Notes: generated by a model from the sequence alone, not told the origin. A stretch of 64,000 nucleotides of DNA from Bin103 sp002238925 (GCA_965208065.1 OZ242313.1:1054001-1118000); one strand, 5' to 3'; counted from the stretch's first letter, positions 49,358 to 59,895 are shown. Numbers and translations are program-made.

Positions 49358-52188
49358 CTATCTCCGTGCGTCGCGGCGGTCAGCGTCGACCGGTGCTGTT
49401 GTCGCCTCCCCGATGTTCTCCGTGTATTCGCACGGCGGATTGGCCCGATATTCGCTGCAGCCGAAGAAGGATCCTTGTGGACCGCTGATCCTGTTAAGCA
49501 CGCCGAAACCACAGCGGGGGCACATCCTCGTGAGCGAGACACAGGAATCGTTGGTGCAGATGGCTTGGCCAGCAGTGACTACTACGTAACCCCGGCCGCA
49601 GCCTTCGCATCGCGGTGCCAAGTGTCGGCACAGCGGATGGTTGATGCAGCGAAGATTCTTGCCGCTCTGTGACTCCACGAGTCGGCCACCGCACCGGACG
49701 CAGGTCGGCCTATTGTGCGTCAGCGCGCCGGTGCCCAGTCGGGAAATGCCCGGATGGTCCCGTAGTAGTTCTTCAACGAAGGTGGATGGTTGCGCCGCGT
49801 CCGTGATCAAGTACACGCCACGCCTCGCCCTGGTGACCGCGACATAGAACAGGCGGCGTTCTTCCGCATGTGGAAACGCGGTACCGTGACGAGGCGGCAG
49901 CACCAGATCGAGCAGCGGGTCATCGTCGAGCTGGGACGGGAGACCATAGTGGTCATTCTTCAGGTCCAGTACCAGTACGAAATCTGCTTCCCGCCCCTTG
50001 GCGCGGTGGATGGTGCTGAAATCGACTCGACGCTGTACGTCGCTTTGGCTTCGCCGGTATCTTCCGAGCGCAAACACGGAAACGCGGCCACCGTCGTCTT
50101 CCTCGGTCTTGCGACGAATGTGTTCAAGCGCAGTAGCGACGCCCACATCCTGCGACGGTTCGGCGACTACCGTAATCCCGCAATCGGGCACCGCACTGCG
50201 TGAACGCAGGGTGCGCTTGATTTGCTCCGGATTGCGCTGTACGAATGCCGCGCTCGGTTCCAGGATGCCGGGACCGAAGCGGAAAGTGGTGGTCAGCAAA
50301 CACTCTTTGACGTAGCCGAGGTAATCGCCACAGCTGCGCACCAATCGGACGTCGCTGCCCGCGAACCGGTAGATCGACTGCCAGTCATCGCCCACCAGGA
50401 AGTATGCGACTCCGGGGCGTTTGAGACGGGCAATCAGGCTCATGTGCCCAGCCGATATATCCTGGAATTCGTCGACCAGAACGTAGCGATACGGAGCTTT
50501 CCAGTGACCATCTCCGATATGTTCAGCGGCGCCGTTGACCAGATCTTCGAAGTCAACTGCACGTTCTTCGGTGAGCAGTTTCCTGTACTGCCTAAGAACC
50601 GGTTCGAAGATATCGATAAACAGGTTTGCACGCAGGGAGTCGCCGGCTCGCTCCCGAAGTTCGGAATGAGACACGCCGCTGGTCTTGGCATGCCTGATTA
50701 CCGTATCGAGAAGGCCCGCTAACCAACTGCTATGCTTATCCTTGAGGTCTTGGAGTAAGACCTCGAATGACACAGGTTTGGACTCGACGCCGAACTGGCG
50801 AAGGCTCTTGGCTAGGTCTCGATCAGTTGTGTCTCATTTCGTCGGTGGATGGCGCGCTTCCACTCCACACCCTCCCCATACCGAGGCTAGTGCGGGGGTG
50901 GGTTACCGTTTTCGTCCAGGGCGAAATGCTCAAGGTAGATGTCATTTTCGGGAAGATAGAAGTCCGGTTGATATTGCCGGTGACTGCTGCTAGCCGTGTC
51001 AATCTGGTACGGCTTCTCGTACTCGAATTGGATTCCGTGCATGCTGAGGAAGTTGGCCACCTGCACTTCCTCGAGGCTCTTCACCTTGTCGCCACTCAGC
51101 GTACGTAGTTCAGTTGTTTGCAAATGCCGGTAGTAATCGTCTGCCGTATCGAAATCGAACGGAGAGTGGTAGTCGTTTCGGTGATACGCGAGCAAACGCA
51201 TCAGCGGCTCGCGGTGGCGCGACGATGCCAGAATAGCATTTACGATAGCAGCGATTGCGATCTTCCGCCGTGAGTCGTCTTCTGCGAGTTTCGCGATGGT
51301 TGGTGTCTTTCCGGTGGACTGAGCCAGCACACGCCTGCCAAAGGAGTGAAATGTGTGCACGTCCGCTTTGTGGAGATCACCGGGAAGACGATCGCGGATT
51401 TCCTGTTTGGCTTTATTGTTGAAGGCCAATACCAGGATCTCACCCGGTGGCACGCCCTGGTTGCGAACCAGATGGGCGACCTTGGCGGATATGACCGCGG
51501 TCTTGCCGGTTCCCGCGCCGGCGAGGATGAGTGTTGCGTCCTCGTCGGTGGCCACCGACGCTGCCTGTTCATCGGTCAATCCGGTGGACAGGGAGTACAC
51601 CGCTGTCGTCTTGACCAACGGCACTGTACGTCTCACGTAACGGTCGTTCGACCGATGGCGGCGGGTCTCCATCTCGTCCCTCACCACGATCTCTTCGATA
51701 CGGCGCAGGGCCGCGTTCGTGTCATCGCTCAAGCACTGGCGCACATACCAGCCGCACTGGTCGACCAGACCCTTTGCGTCGTGGTGGAGGCGTTCTGCCT
51801 CCGAATGCCGAGCGTACTCGTCATCTGACAACAACGCCCTTCGTCGCCGGTCCATCACCTCTATCTGAGCAGTGAGTTCTCGTGCACGAGGCCGGGCCGC
51901 CGCCACTCCATCCCGGTCTTGGTTGAAAGCTTCGATTAGCTTGCGGCCACCGGTCGACGGTAGCGTCCGGCAGCGGAACGTTCCGTCGCCGGTCGTGACC
52001 ACGAGATCGACACTGATCCGGTTGTCGCTCAACCTCATCCTGACGATGTCGGTGGCTGGAATGGAGGCGATAGGCTGCTGCGCTCTGTCGCAGAGTTGCA
52101 AGGTGCCCTGGCGGTAGGACACCGACGCTACCTTGGTAAGGAACGCACCGTACCACCGCCTCCGGGCAACCACCCCGCTGGTGCTCAT
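49358..52188 (-). pseudogene. UvrD/HelD-type DNA helicase gene, broken by a stop and a frameshift
   Basis: Two open frames form one superfamily I helicase. The first (52188 or 52215 down to 50887) has an N-terminal domain and Walker A 'LAGAGTGKTAV'. It ends at TAG just after 'ENGNPPPH', in the place where relatives continue with 'GEGVEWKR'; that sequence follows the stop. A second TAG and a frame change come about 75 bases later. The second part (50773-49358) holds Walker B 'YVLVDEFQDIS', 'VGDDWQSIYRFAGSD', 'STIHRAKGREAD' and 'FYVAVTRAR', then Cys-rich zinc ribbons ('CVRCGG', 'CEGCG', 'CPRCGFG') of the topoisomerase type. The split puts ATP-binding and motor parts on different proteins, so it is probably dead. 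Confidence 0.85.
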
Positions 52189-52347
52189 GCGACGAAGCGT
52201 AAACCGTAGTCGCACAAGGCGTCATCAAATTAGGAGCCGCCCCGTGCGAGTCCTCCGGTGTTCGGCATACCGTGAGAGATCGTGATGCAAGCAGCAGCAT
52301 TGGTCTCGTTTGACGGCTTCGCCCGAAAGAGCTACGCTTCTGTTGCA

Positions 52348-52980
52348 ATGAGCACGGCGCGCCGTCTGTCTGGCGCCACTGTGCGCCCGGCTCAACCAGA
52401 GATCAATTCGTTCGTCATCGACGTACTTCCTGCCCAAGGTGGGTGGCACGAGGACGAGTATCTATGGCTGAGCGACCACTGCAGCCAGTTGATTGAGTTG
52501 ACTGATGGCTATCTTGAACTCCTTCCGATGCCGACCGACGAACATCAAAGCATTCTGGCCTTTCTCTATGAGTTGTTCGCGGCGTTCGTACATGGACGCG
52601 GCGGCAAGGTGCTGTTCGCTCCGCTGCGGCTGCGCGTAGCTGATGGAACATTCCGGGAACCGGATCTACTGCTGGTGCGGGATGCCGGGGACGCCCGGCG
52701 CGGCAACCGGTTCTGGACCGGCGCGGACTTGGTGGTGGAGATCGTCAGCCCCGATCAACCGGAACGCGATATTGTGGAAAAGCGCCACGACTATGCCGGC
52801 GCCCGGATTCCCGAGTACTGGATCGTCGATCCCCGCACCGCCGAGGTCACGGTCCTGGTCTACCGCGACGGCGCCTACGTCGAGCACGGTAGCTTTGCTC
52901 GGGGAGCGCAAGCCGACTCGCCCCTTTTGCCCGGTCTGGCCATCGACATTCGCACGCTGTTCGCCGCCGCCGACGCGTAG
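52348..52980 (+). CDS. Uma2-family putative restriction endonuclease
   Basis: A 210-residue protein of the Uma2 (DUF820) group with a PD-(D/E)XK-like fold. The core is 'FREPDLLLVRD' (Asp), 'ADLVVEIVSPDQ' (Glu) and 'EKRHDYAGARIPEYWIVDP' (Lys/Tyr). Length is usual. ATG at 52348 is chosen over the ATG/GTG codons at 52282-52285 by the first likely structured residues, but the start is not certain. Uma2 genes are abundant in cyanobacteria and in mobile regions of other phyla; a real role is not established. Confidence 0.88.
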   Translation: MSTARRLSGATVRPAQPEINSFVIDVLPAQGGWHEDEYLWLSDHCSQLIELTDGYLELLPMPTDEHQSILAFLYELFAAFVHGRGGKVLFAPLRLRVADGTFREPDLLLVRDAGDARRGNRFWTGADLVVEIVSPDQPERDIVEKRHDYAGARIPEYWIVDPRTAEVTVLVYRDGAYVEHGSFARGAQADSPLLPGLAIDIRTLFAAADA

Positions 52981-53003
52981 CACGCTCCGAGGTTGCGCCG
53001 GCT

Positions 53004-54464
53004 ATGGGTCACAAATGGGATTTCATCCGCGACTACGAGGTGGGCCCGGCGGATCTCGCACAACCGGAACTGAAACACCTGGCTGCGGTCTGGCAGGACC
53101 AGCGCGAACGACTCGAGTCGCAGGATTCGTTCATTCGGTTCAACGAGCGGCTGCACCGCGAGTGGGCCATCGAGACCGGGCTGATCGAGCGCTTGTATAC
53201 GTTCGATCGCGGTGTCACGCAACTGCTCATCGAGCAGGGCATAGATGCGGCGCTCATCCCACGCGGAGCCGGCCAGCAGCCGGAGTCGGTTGCCGCCATG
53301 ATCGGCGACCACCAGGCCGCGGTAGAGAGCATTTTCCGATTCGTGAGGGGTGAGCGGCCTCTGTCCACGGGCTACGTCAAGGAGATGCATGCGCTCATGA
53401 CGCGCAACCAGGCGTGGGTGGAAGCCGCCGATGCACAGGGTCGGATCGGGCAAGTCGAGTTGCTTCGCGGCGCTTACAAGGAATGGCCCAACAATCCACG
53501 CCGACCCGACGGCTCGATTCACGAATACTGTCCTCCGGAGCACGTGGCGGCCGAAATGGATCGGCTGATCAAGCTCCATGAGGCTCACGCGAGCGTCCCG
53601 CCGGAAGTGGAGGCGGCGTGGCTGCATCACCGATTTACGCAGATCCACCCGTTCCAGGACGGCAACGGCCGCATCGCGCGGGCGCTCGCCACCCTGGTGT
53701 TCGTCAAGGCCGGGTGGTTCCCCCTAGTGGTACGGAACGAAGAGCGTGCTCGCTATCTCGATGCTCTCGAGCTGGCCGACCGCGGCGACCTTCGCGAACT
53801 GGTCAGGTTGTTCGCCGTCCTCCAGAAAGACGAGTTCGTCAAGGCGCTGGGCATCGCCCGCGGTGTTTTGCACACCGTACGCGCGGAGCAGGCGATCGGG
53901 GCGGTGCGCGATCAGTTGCAGCGCCGCCGGGACGCCTTCATCACGGAATGGGACGCAGCCCGTGACATCGCGCACGAACTACGAGGTGAAGCCGAGCGCC
54001 GGCTGCGGGAGGTTTGTGCCGAACTGCAAGGCCAAGTGGCGTCTCTCCTCAAGGACGCAGCATTCTTCGTGGATGGTGCGTCTGACCACGGCGAGCGAAG
54101 CCATTACTTCGCCGGGCAAATCATCGAATCCGCAAAACGACTGGAGTACTATGCAAACCGCGAAACCTACCGGTCTTGGGCGCGTTTGGTGATGGCAAAC
54201 ACCGATGCCGACCGCACCGAGTTGTTGGTTACGTTCCACGGCCTTGGGCAGGAGTTCCAGGGCGTTCTGGCCTGTGCCGCGGTCTGTTTTCAGCGCACTG
54301 CCACCGAGGCGGGAGAACGTCAAGCGACCCTAGGCGGACCGGTCTGTGACGGGGTGTTTCAGATCAACTACAAGGAACCGATCGAGGAAACCAGAGAGCG
54401 GTTCCTGGCGTGGTTGGAACCTGGCCTGGTCCGTGCCGTAGAACGATGGCAAACAACGCTGTGA
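53004..54464 (+). CDS. Fic-family protein (large)
   Basis: A 486-residue protein. The Fic core lies in the middle with 'HHRFTQIHPFQDGNGRIARAL' in parts (residue ~215), the full HPFxDGNGRxxR active site. The C-terminal ~220 residues are helical, with a possible coiled coil ('RDQLQRRRDAFITEWDAA'). The usual (S/T)xxxEGN inhibitory motif is not clearly present; 'EWAIETGLIERL' in the N-terminal part is the closest. It is expected to AMPylate proteins. It begins 23 bases after Uma2 and is not closely related to the Fic at 21013. Confidence 0.9.
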   Translation: MGHKWDFIRDYEVGPADLAQPELKHLAAVWQDQRERLESQDSFIRFNERLHREWAIETGLIERLYTFDRGVTQLLIEQGIDAALIPRGAGQQPESVAAMIGDHQAAVESIFRFVRGERPLSTGYVKEMHALMTRNQAWVEAADAQGRIGQVELLRGAYKEWPNNPRRPDGSIHEYCPPEHVAAEMDRLIKLHEAHASVPPEVEAAWLHHRFTQIHPFQDGNGRIARALATLVFVKAGWFPLVVRNEERARYLDALELADRGDLRELVRLFAVLQKDEFVKALGIARGVLHTVRAEQAIGAVRDQLQRRRDAFITEWDAARDIAHELRGEAERRLREVCAELQGQVASLLKDAAFFVDGASDHGERSHYFAGQIIESAKRLEYYANRETYRSWARLVMANTDADRTELLVTFHGLGQEFQGVLACAAVCFQRTATEAGERQATLGGPVCDGVFQINYKEPIEETRERFLAWLEPGLVRAVERWQTTL

Positions 54465-54515
54465 GATCCGAAGTAGAGGTTTCTGGGGTGTCTCTCCCTG
54501 TTCATGCTTCAATTG

Positions 54516-55490
54516 CTATTCTTCGGCGATGGTGGGGAGGGTTTCGGGGTTGACGCAGTAGCGGGGATGCTTGCCGGACAGGACGGCGGCCATGTCGGCG
54601 GTCATCGACGTGTAGATGCGGTGCATGGCGCCGGGGGTGAGGCCGAGCACGTGCGGCGAACAGATGCAGCGCTCATGGCCGAAGATCGGGTGGCCGAGGT
54701 CGGGCGGTTCCGGTTCGAAGGTGTCGAGCGCCACCGCGCCGAGGCGGCCGTCCTGGAGCGCGTCGTGCAGAATGTCGAGGCCGTCGATCAGGCCGCCGCG
54801 GCCAAGGTTGAGCAGCACGGCGCCGCGCTTCATGCGCGCCACGGCGGCGGCGTTTATCAGGCCGGCGGTGTCGGCGGTCAGGGTGGCGTGCAGGCTGATC
54901 ACGTCGGCCCGGCTCAGCAGCTCCTCCATGGGCAGCAGTTCCACTCCGGCGGCCTGGGCATCGGCGGCGCTGACGAACGGATCGCTGGCCACCACGGTGA
55001 AGCCGAGCGGCAGCGCCAGGCCGGCCAGGGTACGGCCGATATTGCCGAAGCCGACGATGCCGAGCACGGTGCCCTCGATGTCGCGGGTAATGAGCTGGTA
55101 GCGGGCCGCCCAGTTGCCGGTGCGCACCTGCCGGTCCCAGTGGAACACCTCCTTGAGCAGCACCAGGGCCAGGGTCAGGGCGCCCTCCGCCACCGACCGG
55201 GAGTTGGCGCCGGGAGTGTTGATCACCGGGATGCCGCGTTCGGTGGCGCGCGCCACGTCGATGCTGTCCACGCCGACGCCGGTGCGCCCGATCACGCGCA
55301 ACCGCGGCGCCGCGTCGATTACTGCGCGGGTGATCCGGGCCTCGCCGCGGCACACGATGGCCACCGCGTCGGCGGCATGCTCGACGAGCGTGCGTTCGGC
55401 GATGTCGGGGGTCTCCACGGCGGTCCCGAACGGACCGAGCGTCGCGGCCACCAGCGGGTCGACCGGGCCGGTGATCATGATGCTCGCCAT
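54516..55490 (-). CDS. D-2-hydroxyacid (phosphoglycerate-type) dehydrogenase
   Basis: A 324-residue NAD-dependent dehydrogenase. The nucleotide loop is 'GIVGFGNIGRTLA'. Substrate and catalytic residues are seen in 'GRTGVGVDSIDV', 'LNLGRGGLID' (Arg) and 'SPHVLGLTPGA' (His). It follows the HpcH-type aldolase by five bases on the same strand, so the aldolase product (a 2-keto or hydroxy acid) could be its substrate. It is distinct from the dehydrogenase at 22282-23232, though of the same family. Confidence 0.92.
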   Translation of the reverse strand: MASIMITGPVDPLVAATLGPFGTAVETPDIAERTLVEHAADAVAIVCRGEARITRAVIDAAPRLRVIGRTGVGVDSIDVARATERGIPVINTPGANSRSVAEGALTLALVLLKEVFHWDRQVRTGNWAARYQLITRDIEGTVLGIVGFGNIGRTLAGLALPLGFTVVASDPFVSAADAQAAGVELLPMEELLSRADVISLHATLTADTAGLINAAAVARMKRGAVLLNLGRGGLIDGLDILHDALQDGRLGAVALDTFEPEPPDLGHPIFGHERCICSPHVLGLTPGAMHRIYTSMTADMAAVLSGKHPRYCVNPETLPTIAEE

Positions 55491-55495
55491 GCCCG

Positions 55496-56275
55496 CTACT
55501 CCTCCTCCATGCGCATACGGTACGGCGTGAAGGACGCCGCCAGGTCGGCCATGCCGTTGGCCACCAGGCCACCGTCGGAGCCGAGCGCGATGAAGGTAAA
55601 ACCGCGCTCCACGGTAGCGGCCACCTGGTCGGTGCGCTGCAGCAGGATGCCCGCCGCCTTGCCGGCCGACCGCGCGCCGGCCACCACTTGCTCAAGCGCT
55701 TCCGTGAACTGTGGGTGGTCGAACTGGCCGCGGATGCCGAGCCCGATGGACAGGTCAAACGGGCCCACGAACAGCACGTCCACCCCCTCCACCGCGGCGA
55801 TGGCGGCGGCGTTGTCCACCGCCTGCCGGGTCTCGACCTGCACCACGGTGAGCAGGTTATCGTTGGCGGCCGCCAGGTATTCGTCACGGTTGCGGCTGAA
55901 GCCGTTCGCGCGGATCAGGGTGGCCGCGCCGCGCACGCCGTCCGGGAAGTAGCGCATCGCCTCCGCGGCGGCCCGCGCCTCCTCGGGGGTGCTCACCCAG
56001 GGCACCATCACCCCGGCGGCCCCGGCGTCGAGCACGCGCTTGAAACGCCACGGCTCGTTCCAGGCGATCCTCACCAGTGCCGGCGTATTCGCTGCGCCGG
56101 CAGCTTGCAGTTGGTGCATCAGCTCGCTCTGGTCGCCGGCGCCGTGTTCCAGATCGAGCAGCAGCCAGTCGAAGCCGGCGCTGCCCGCAATTTCGGTGGT
56201 GATTGGAGAACCCAGGTTGCAGAACGTGCCGGCCAGCACCTCGCCGGCCAGCACCCGTTTGCGCAGGAATCGCAT
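55496..56275 (-). CDS. HpcH/HpaI-family class II aldolase
   Basis: A 259-residue TIM-barrel enzyme. Key blocks are 'FDWLLLDLEHGAGDQ' (catalytic His), 'VMVPWVSTPEEARAA', the metal ligand Glu in 'LTVVQVETRQAVDN' and Asp in 'LFVGPFDLSIGLG'. The family splits 2-keto-3-deoxy sugar acids or 4-hydroxy-2-ketoacids into pyruvate and an aldehyde. The next gene is a D-2-hydroxyacid dehydrogenase, five bases later, so both may serve sugar-acid breakdown. Length and start ('MRFLRKRVLAGE') are normal. Confidence 0.94.
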   Translation of the reverse strand: MRFLRKRVLAGEVLAGTFCNLGSPITTEIAGSAGFDWLLLDLEHGAGDQSELMHQLQAAGAANTPALVRIAWNEPWRFKRVLDAGAAGVMVPWVSTPEEARAAAEAMRYFPDGVRGAATLIRANGFSRNRDEYLAAANDNLLTVVQVETRQAVDNAAAIAAVEGVDVLFVGPFDLSIGLGIRGQFDHPQFTEALEQVVAGARSAGKAAGILLQRTDQVAATVERGFTFIALGSDGGLVANGMADLAASFTPYRMRMEEE

Positions 56276-56353
56276 GGCGCTACTGTAACGCGGATCGCCG
56301 CCGCCGGTGCAGGGTCCGGGGCCGCGCTGGCCGCGCCGGGCTCCCGGCTATGA

Positions 56354-58558
56354 TCAGTTGCCGCGCAGTTGCTCCAGGGTGGTGCGTACCGACTCCAATG
56401 CAGGGTCGAGCGAGAGGGCGTGCTCGAAGCTGTGGATGGCATCCTCCACGCGGCCCAGGTGGTAGAGCGCGGCGCCCAGGTTGGCGTGGATCTCGGCGTT
56501 GTCGGGGTCGATGTTGACCAGGGCCTGAAACAGATCGAACGACTCCAGGTAGCGCTCCCGCACGAACTGCAGCCGCGCGAGCAGTTCGATTGCCTGTGCA
56601 TCGTCCGGGTCGATCTCCAGCGCGCGCTGAAAGTGGGGCAGGGCGTCATCGGGCCGCCCCAGTTCCTGTTTGCTCCTGCCCATCAACCGGTGCAGGGCGC
56701 CGGCCATCGGCAGGTCGGACTGCAGCGACAGTGCATGCGCCAGAGCGGCCAACGCATCCTCGTAGCGGCGCATGCGGAACAGGGCATCGCCCACGCCGGC
56801 ATAGGCCAGGATGGACTCGGGGTCGATCTCGATAATCGCGGTGAATGCCGCCAACGCTTCTTCGTAGCGGCCCTGGTCGAGGAGCGTCTCGGCATGGTCC
56901 TGCATCGCCGCCGGATCCCGCTGGCTCGAACCGAGAGGCGCGGCGCCGCTCGCGGACGCCTGCCGCGGCCGGTCGCGCAGGATCAGGATCGGCGTCGCGC
57001 TGTTGGCGTGTGCTGCCACCAACTGCCGCTTCAGCGCTCGCTGCTGTCCGAAGTTGGCCAGGTGGTAGCCAATCTGCGGCCGTTCCCACTGCCACAGGCT
57101 GGCGTAGTCGGGGTTGTCGTGCTCGCGCCAGTGGTCGATCCACCCGATCAGGTTATAGCTGTAGGCGCCGACGAACTGTGCGCCGACCGACCACAGCAGC
57201 AGTGCGGCGAACACGGCGCGCGTTGCACGGACGGCAAGCATCCGCTCAATGATCGGAATCAGCAGCAGCGCCAGGAACGGGGTGGTATCGACAATGGTGC
57301 GGTAGCCCCACACCGTACCGCCCCACCAGTCGAACCACTTGCCGGCCGCCAGGACCATCAGCACCACGGACGCCAGCAGGGGTATCAGCGGGCGGTAGCG
57401 CAGCTCGCGCCAGATCGCCGCCGCGCCGGCCAGTCCGAGCGCCAGCACCGGCGAGAACCAGACCAGCCCGCGCGCCGGGCTGATCAGCAGGCCGGGGAGA
57501 CTGTCTCGCCAGGCGCTTTGCCACAGTTGCTCCGACCCGGTGGCGCGCAGGGCGATCACCTTGGACACGACCGTCTGCCCGAAATCCAGTGGGTTGCCGA
57601 AGTGGTAACCGTTGTAGACCGCCAGGATCACCAGGAACGGCAAGCCGCCGAGGATGTACGCAAGGCACCGGCGGCGATCGGTCCACAGCAGGTAGGCACC
57701 CACGCACACCACTGCCACCGCGGTCACCGGGCGGCACAGCACGGCCATTCCGAGCGCCGCCCCGCACCAGGCGGCCGTGTGCCGCGGCGCGCCGCGGCGC
57801 AGCAGCAGCCAGGCGCCGACGCTCAGGCAGAAGGTGCTCGCCGGGTGCTGCCACAGCGCCTGGCTGCTGACCGGCCAGACGCAACTGCCGAGTCCGAACG
57901 CCAGCGCCACCAGCGCCGCCGGCAGCGGCTTCACGAATCCGCGCGCCGCCAGGAACAGGAACAGCGCCGCGCCGGCGGTGAGCAGGGAGGCGGTCAGGGC
58001 GCCGCCGTGCCACCACCAGAAGCGATTGTTCTCGATGTCGACAAACAGGTCGAGCAGGGCATACACCGGCAGCCCGAACAGCGGCGCCCCGAGGCCGAAC
58101 GTGTTGACAAACACTTGGTGGCGCGTGGTCTCGGCAAGGTAGAAATGGTGCTCGACCGCCTGCAGGCGGCCGTCGCGGTACGCCTCGTCGGCGGCGCTGT
58201 TCCACCGCTCGACGGTCACCCTGAGCGGCTGCTCGCCGGGTTGCTGCAGGTTCCAGGTGAAGGAGTAGGGCGCATCAAGCGGACCGAGAGTCAGCGAATG
58301 GCGCTTCAGCAGGTTGATGCTGAACAGCATGTTGCCCTGCTGGTCGCTGCCCGGCAGGAAGTCGCCGTTGCTCAGGTATGCGGTCAGGCACACCACGAAC
58401 ACCGCGGCGGGCAGGAACAGCCTGGTTGCGGCCAGGCGCGCCGCGGCCGGCCGCACCCCGGCCCAACCGGCCGCCGCCAGGCGCGTCACCGCCTCGTGCG
58501 CCGAGGATAGACGTGCCGCCGCCAACCTGGCAGCCGCCCACGCCGCGGCCGTGCGCAT
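56354..58558 (-). CDS. Polytopic membrane protein (glycosyltransferase-like) with C-terminal TPRs
   Basis: A 734-residue protein. About ten to twelve hydrophobic helices cover residues ~45-470, with short loops and a first large loop of ~100 residues after helix 1, as in GT-C-fold mannosyl/arabinosyl transferases. From ~555 onward there are four to five TPR units ('YEEALAAFTAIIEIDPES', 'DDALPHFQRALEIDPDD', 'VEDAIHSFEHALSLDPA'). The first ~45 residues are Ala/Arg-rich, so the true start may lie further in. It would use a lipid-linked sugar to modify proteins or polysaccharide at the cell surface. The exact reaction is unknown. Confidence 0.78.
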   Translation of the reverse strand: MRTAAAWAAARLAAARLSSAHEAVTRLAAAGWAGVRPAAARLAATRLFLPAAVFVVCLTAYLSNGDFLPGSDQQGNMLFSINLLKRHSLTLGPLDAPYSFTWNLQQPGEQPLRVTVERWNSAADEAYRDGRLQAVEHHFYLAETTRHQVFVNTFGLGAPLFGLPVYALLDLFVDIENNRFWWWHGGALTASLLTAGAALFLFLAARGFVKPLPAALVALAFGLGSCVWPVSSQALWQHPASTFCLSVGAWLLLRRGAPRHTAAWCGAALGMAVLCRPVTAVAVVCVGAYLLWTDRRRCLAYILGGLPFLVILAVYNGYHFGNPLDFGQTVVSKVIALRATGSEQLWQSAWRDSLPGLLISPARGLVWFSPVLALGLAGAAAIWRELRYRPLIPLLASVVLMVLAAGKWFDWWGGTVWGYRTIVDTTPFLALLLIPIIERMLAVRATRAVFAALLLWSVGAQFVGAYSYNLIGWIDHWREHDNPDYASLWQWERPQIGYHLANFGQQRALKRQLVAAHANSATPILILRDRPRQASASGAAPLGSSQRDPAAMQDHAETLLDQGRYEEALAAFTAIIEIDPESILAYAGVGDALFRMRRYEDALAALAHALSLQSDLPMAGALHRLMGRSKQELGRPDDALPHFQRALEIDPDDAQAIELLARLQFVRERYLESFDLFQALVNIDPDNAEIHANLGAALYHLGRVEDAIHSFEHALSLDPALESVRTTLEQLRGN

Positions 58559-58821
58559 CGGGTCAGGTGTATGGTGGCCGGTGCCAGGCGCGCCGCTGCG
58601 ATCCGGTTCGGTGCGCCGCGTCGTTCGCCGGCGGGTGGCGTCGGCGTATCCAGGGTTCTACCGGCGGCCGCGGCCGCTGCCGCCGGCACGCCGGTGCCGG
58701 GCCTGTCGTCTTCCGGCCCGTCCGCGTCCGAGGATCGTGGGTCTCCGGCGCCGATCCGGCTGTCCGCCGAGCGAGTGGCCAATGCCGTTCGTCCCATCTT
58801 GTGCGGCCGTCCCGCCGGCTC

Positions 58822-59895
58822 CTAATCGTTGCCCCAGGCGCGTGGATCGATGCGCCGCGTGCGGCCGGTCACCGGCAGGGTAACGGCGGCGCCGCCGGCG
58901 GCGTGCGATTCGTGCACCGCGAAGCCGATCTCGGTGGCGCGCCGGATCTGCGCCACGTCACACTGGGTGGCGCCGCGCGTGCGCACCGCCTGTGCCAGGT
59001 CGCGCACCAGCACTGCCCCGCGCGGCCAGGGCGAGGCCGGTTCCGGCAGCGCCAGGCTGACGGGAGCGCCGGCGAGGTGACCGCTCCCCGGCGGCCCCGA
59101 TTGCGCCTCCCACAGGTACGCCTGGTGGGCGTCGTTGACAATCTCCAGGCGGCCGGCGCTGCCGATTACCGAGAAGCCGCGCCCGCCGCCTTCCGGCAGC
59201 AGGGCCAGAAGTGAGCCGTTGTCCAGCCCTACCCACGCGCGGCCAGGCGGATCGAGGCGCCGCCCTTCGTCCGGCTCGTCGTCATCCACCGGGTCCACGC
59301 GCCCACTGACCCACAGCGGTTCCGGGTCGCCGGCCAACAGCAGCGCGATGTCGTACCAGTGGCAGCCGTGGAAAATCAGGTTGGGCGACCCGTAGGCCAG
59401 GATGGTGCGTACCTCGCCCACCAGCCCGTCGCGCAGCCGTTCGGCAAGCAGGCGGTAGGCCGCATCCCAGCGCCACTCGGTGCCGTAGGCGACGGCCACG
59501 CCGGCCTTCCGGCACGCTTCCAGCGCCGCGTCCGCCTCGGTGAGGGAGGTGACGAACGGCTTGTCGCACAGGATGCCGCGCACGCCCGCCGCGGCGGCCT
59601 GCATGATCTGCCGGGAGTGATGGGTCTGCCGCGTGGCAATGCACACGATGTCGGGGCGCACCTCGGCGAGCATCCGCCCGTAGTCGTCGTAGGCGGCAAT
59701 CTCGCCCCAGGTGCCGCGCCAGGTTGCGCGGAATTCGGCGCGCGTGTCGGCGCCGCGGTCGTACACCGCCACCACCCGGGTGTCCGCCACCTCGGCGAAC
59801 GCGGTGGCCCAGTTGTGCGATCCGGGCTTGCTCGTCACCTGGCGGTGGCAGCCGGCCACGGCCACGCGCAGAATTGTGCTGTCGGATGTGCTCAT
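58822..59895 (-). CDS. Gfo/Idh/MocA family oxidoreductase
   Basis: A 357-residue protein. The Rossmann start is 'LRVAVAGCHRQVTSKPGSHN', an altered GxGxxx loop (GCHRQV), followed by 'GILCDKPFVTS', in which Asp replaces the Glu of the usual EKP signature. The C-terminal domain has 'GCHWYDIALLLAG' with the conserved His. Substrate unknown. The start at 59895 fits the fold; the open frame beyond is not conserved. It is divergent from the sugar-type ABC import operon at 60273, which suggests a role in the same carbohydrate route. Confidence 0.88.
   Translation of the reverse strand: MSTSDSTILRVAVAGCHRQVTSKPGSHNWATAFAEVADTRVVAVYDRGADTRAEFRATWRGTWGEIAAYDDYGRMLAEVRPDIVCIATRQTHHSRQIMQAAAAGVRGILCDKPFVTSLTEADAALEACRKAGVAVAYGTEWRWDAAYRLLAERLRDGLVGEVRTILAYGSPNLIFHGCHWYDIALLLAGDPEPLWVSGRVDPVDDDEPDEGRRLDPPGRAWVGLDNGSLLALLPEGGGRGFSVIGSAGRLEIVNDAHQAYLWEAQSGPPGSGHLAGAPVSLALPEPASPWPRGAVLVRDLAQAVRTRGATQCDVAQIRRATEIGFAVHESHAAGGAAVTLPVTGRTRRIDPRAWGND

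Noticed and set aside
50774..50890. TAG recoding (readthrough) in the helicase gene
   Set aside because: Other complete genes here end in TAG (for example pncA and the IorB-like gene), and a frameshift is also needed, so mutation is the simpler reading.
56369..58510. 713-residue plus-strand open frame
   Set aside because: Antisense to the membrane/TPR protein, which shows hydrophobic helices and TPR consensus; the plus frame has neither.
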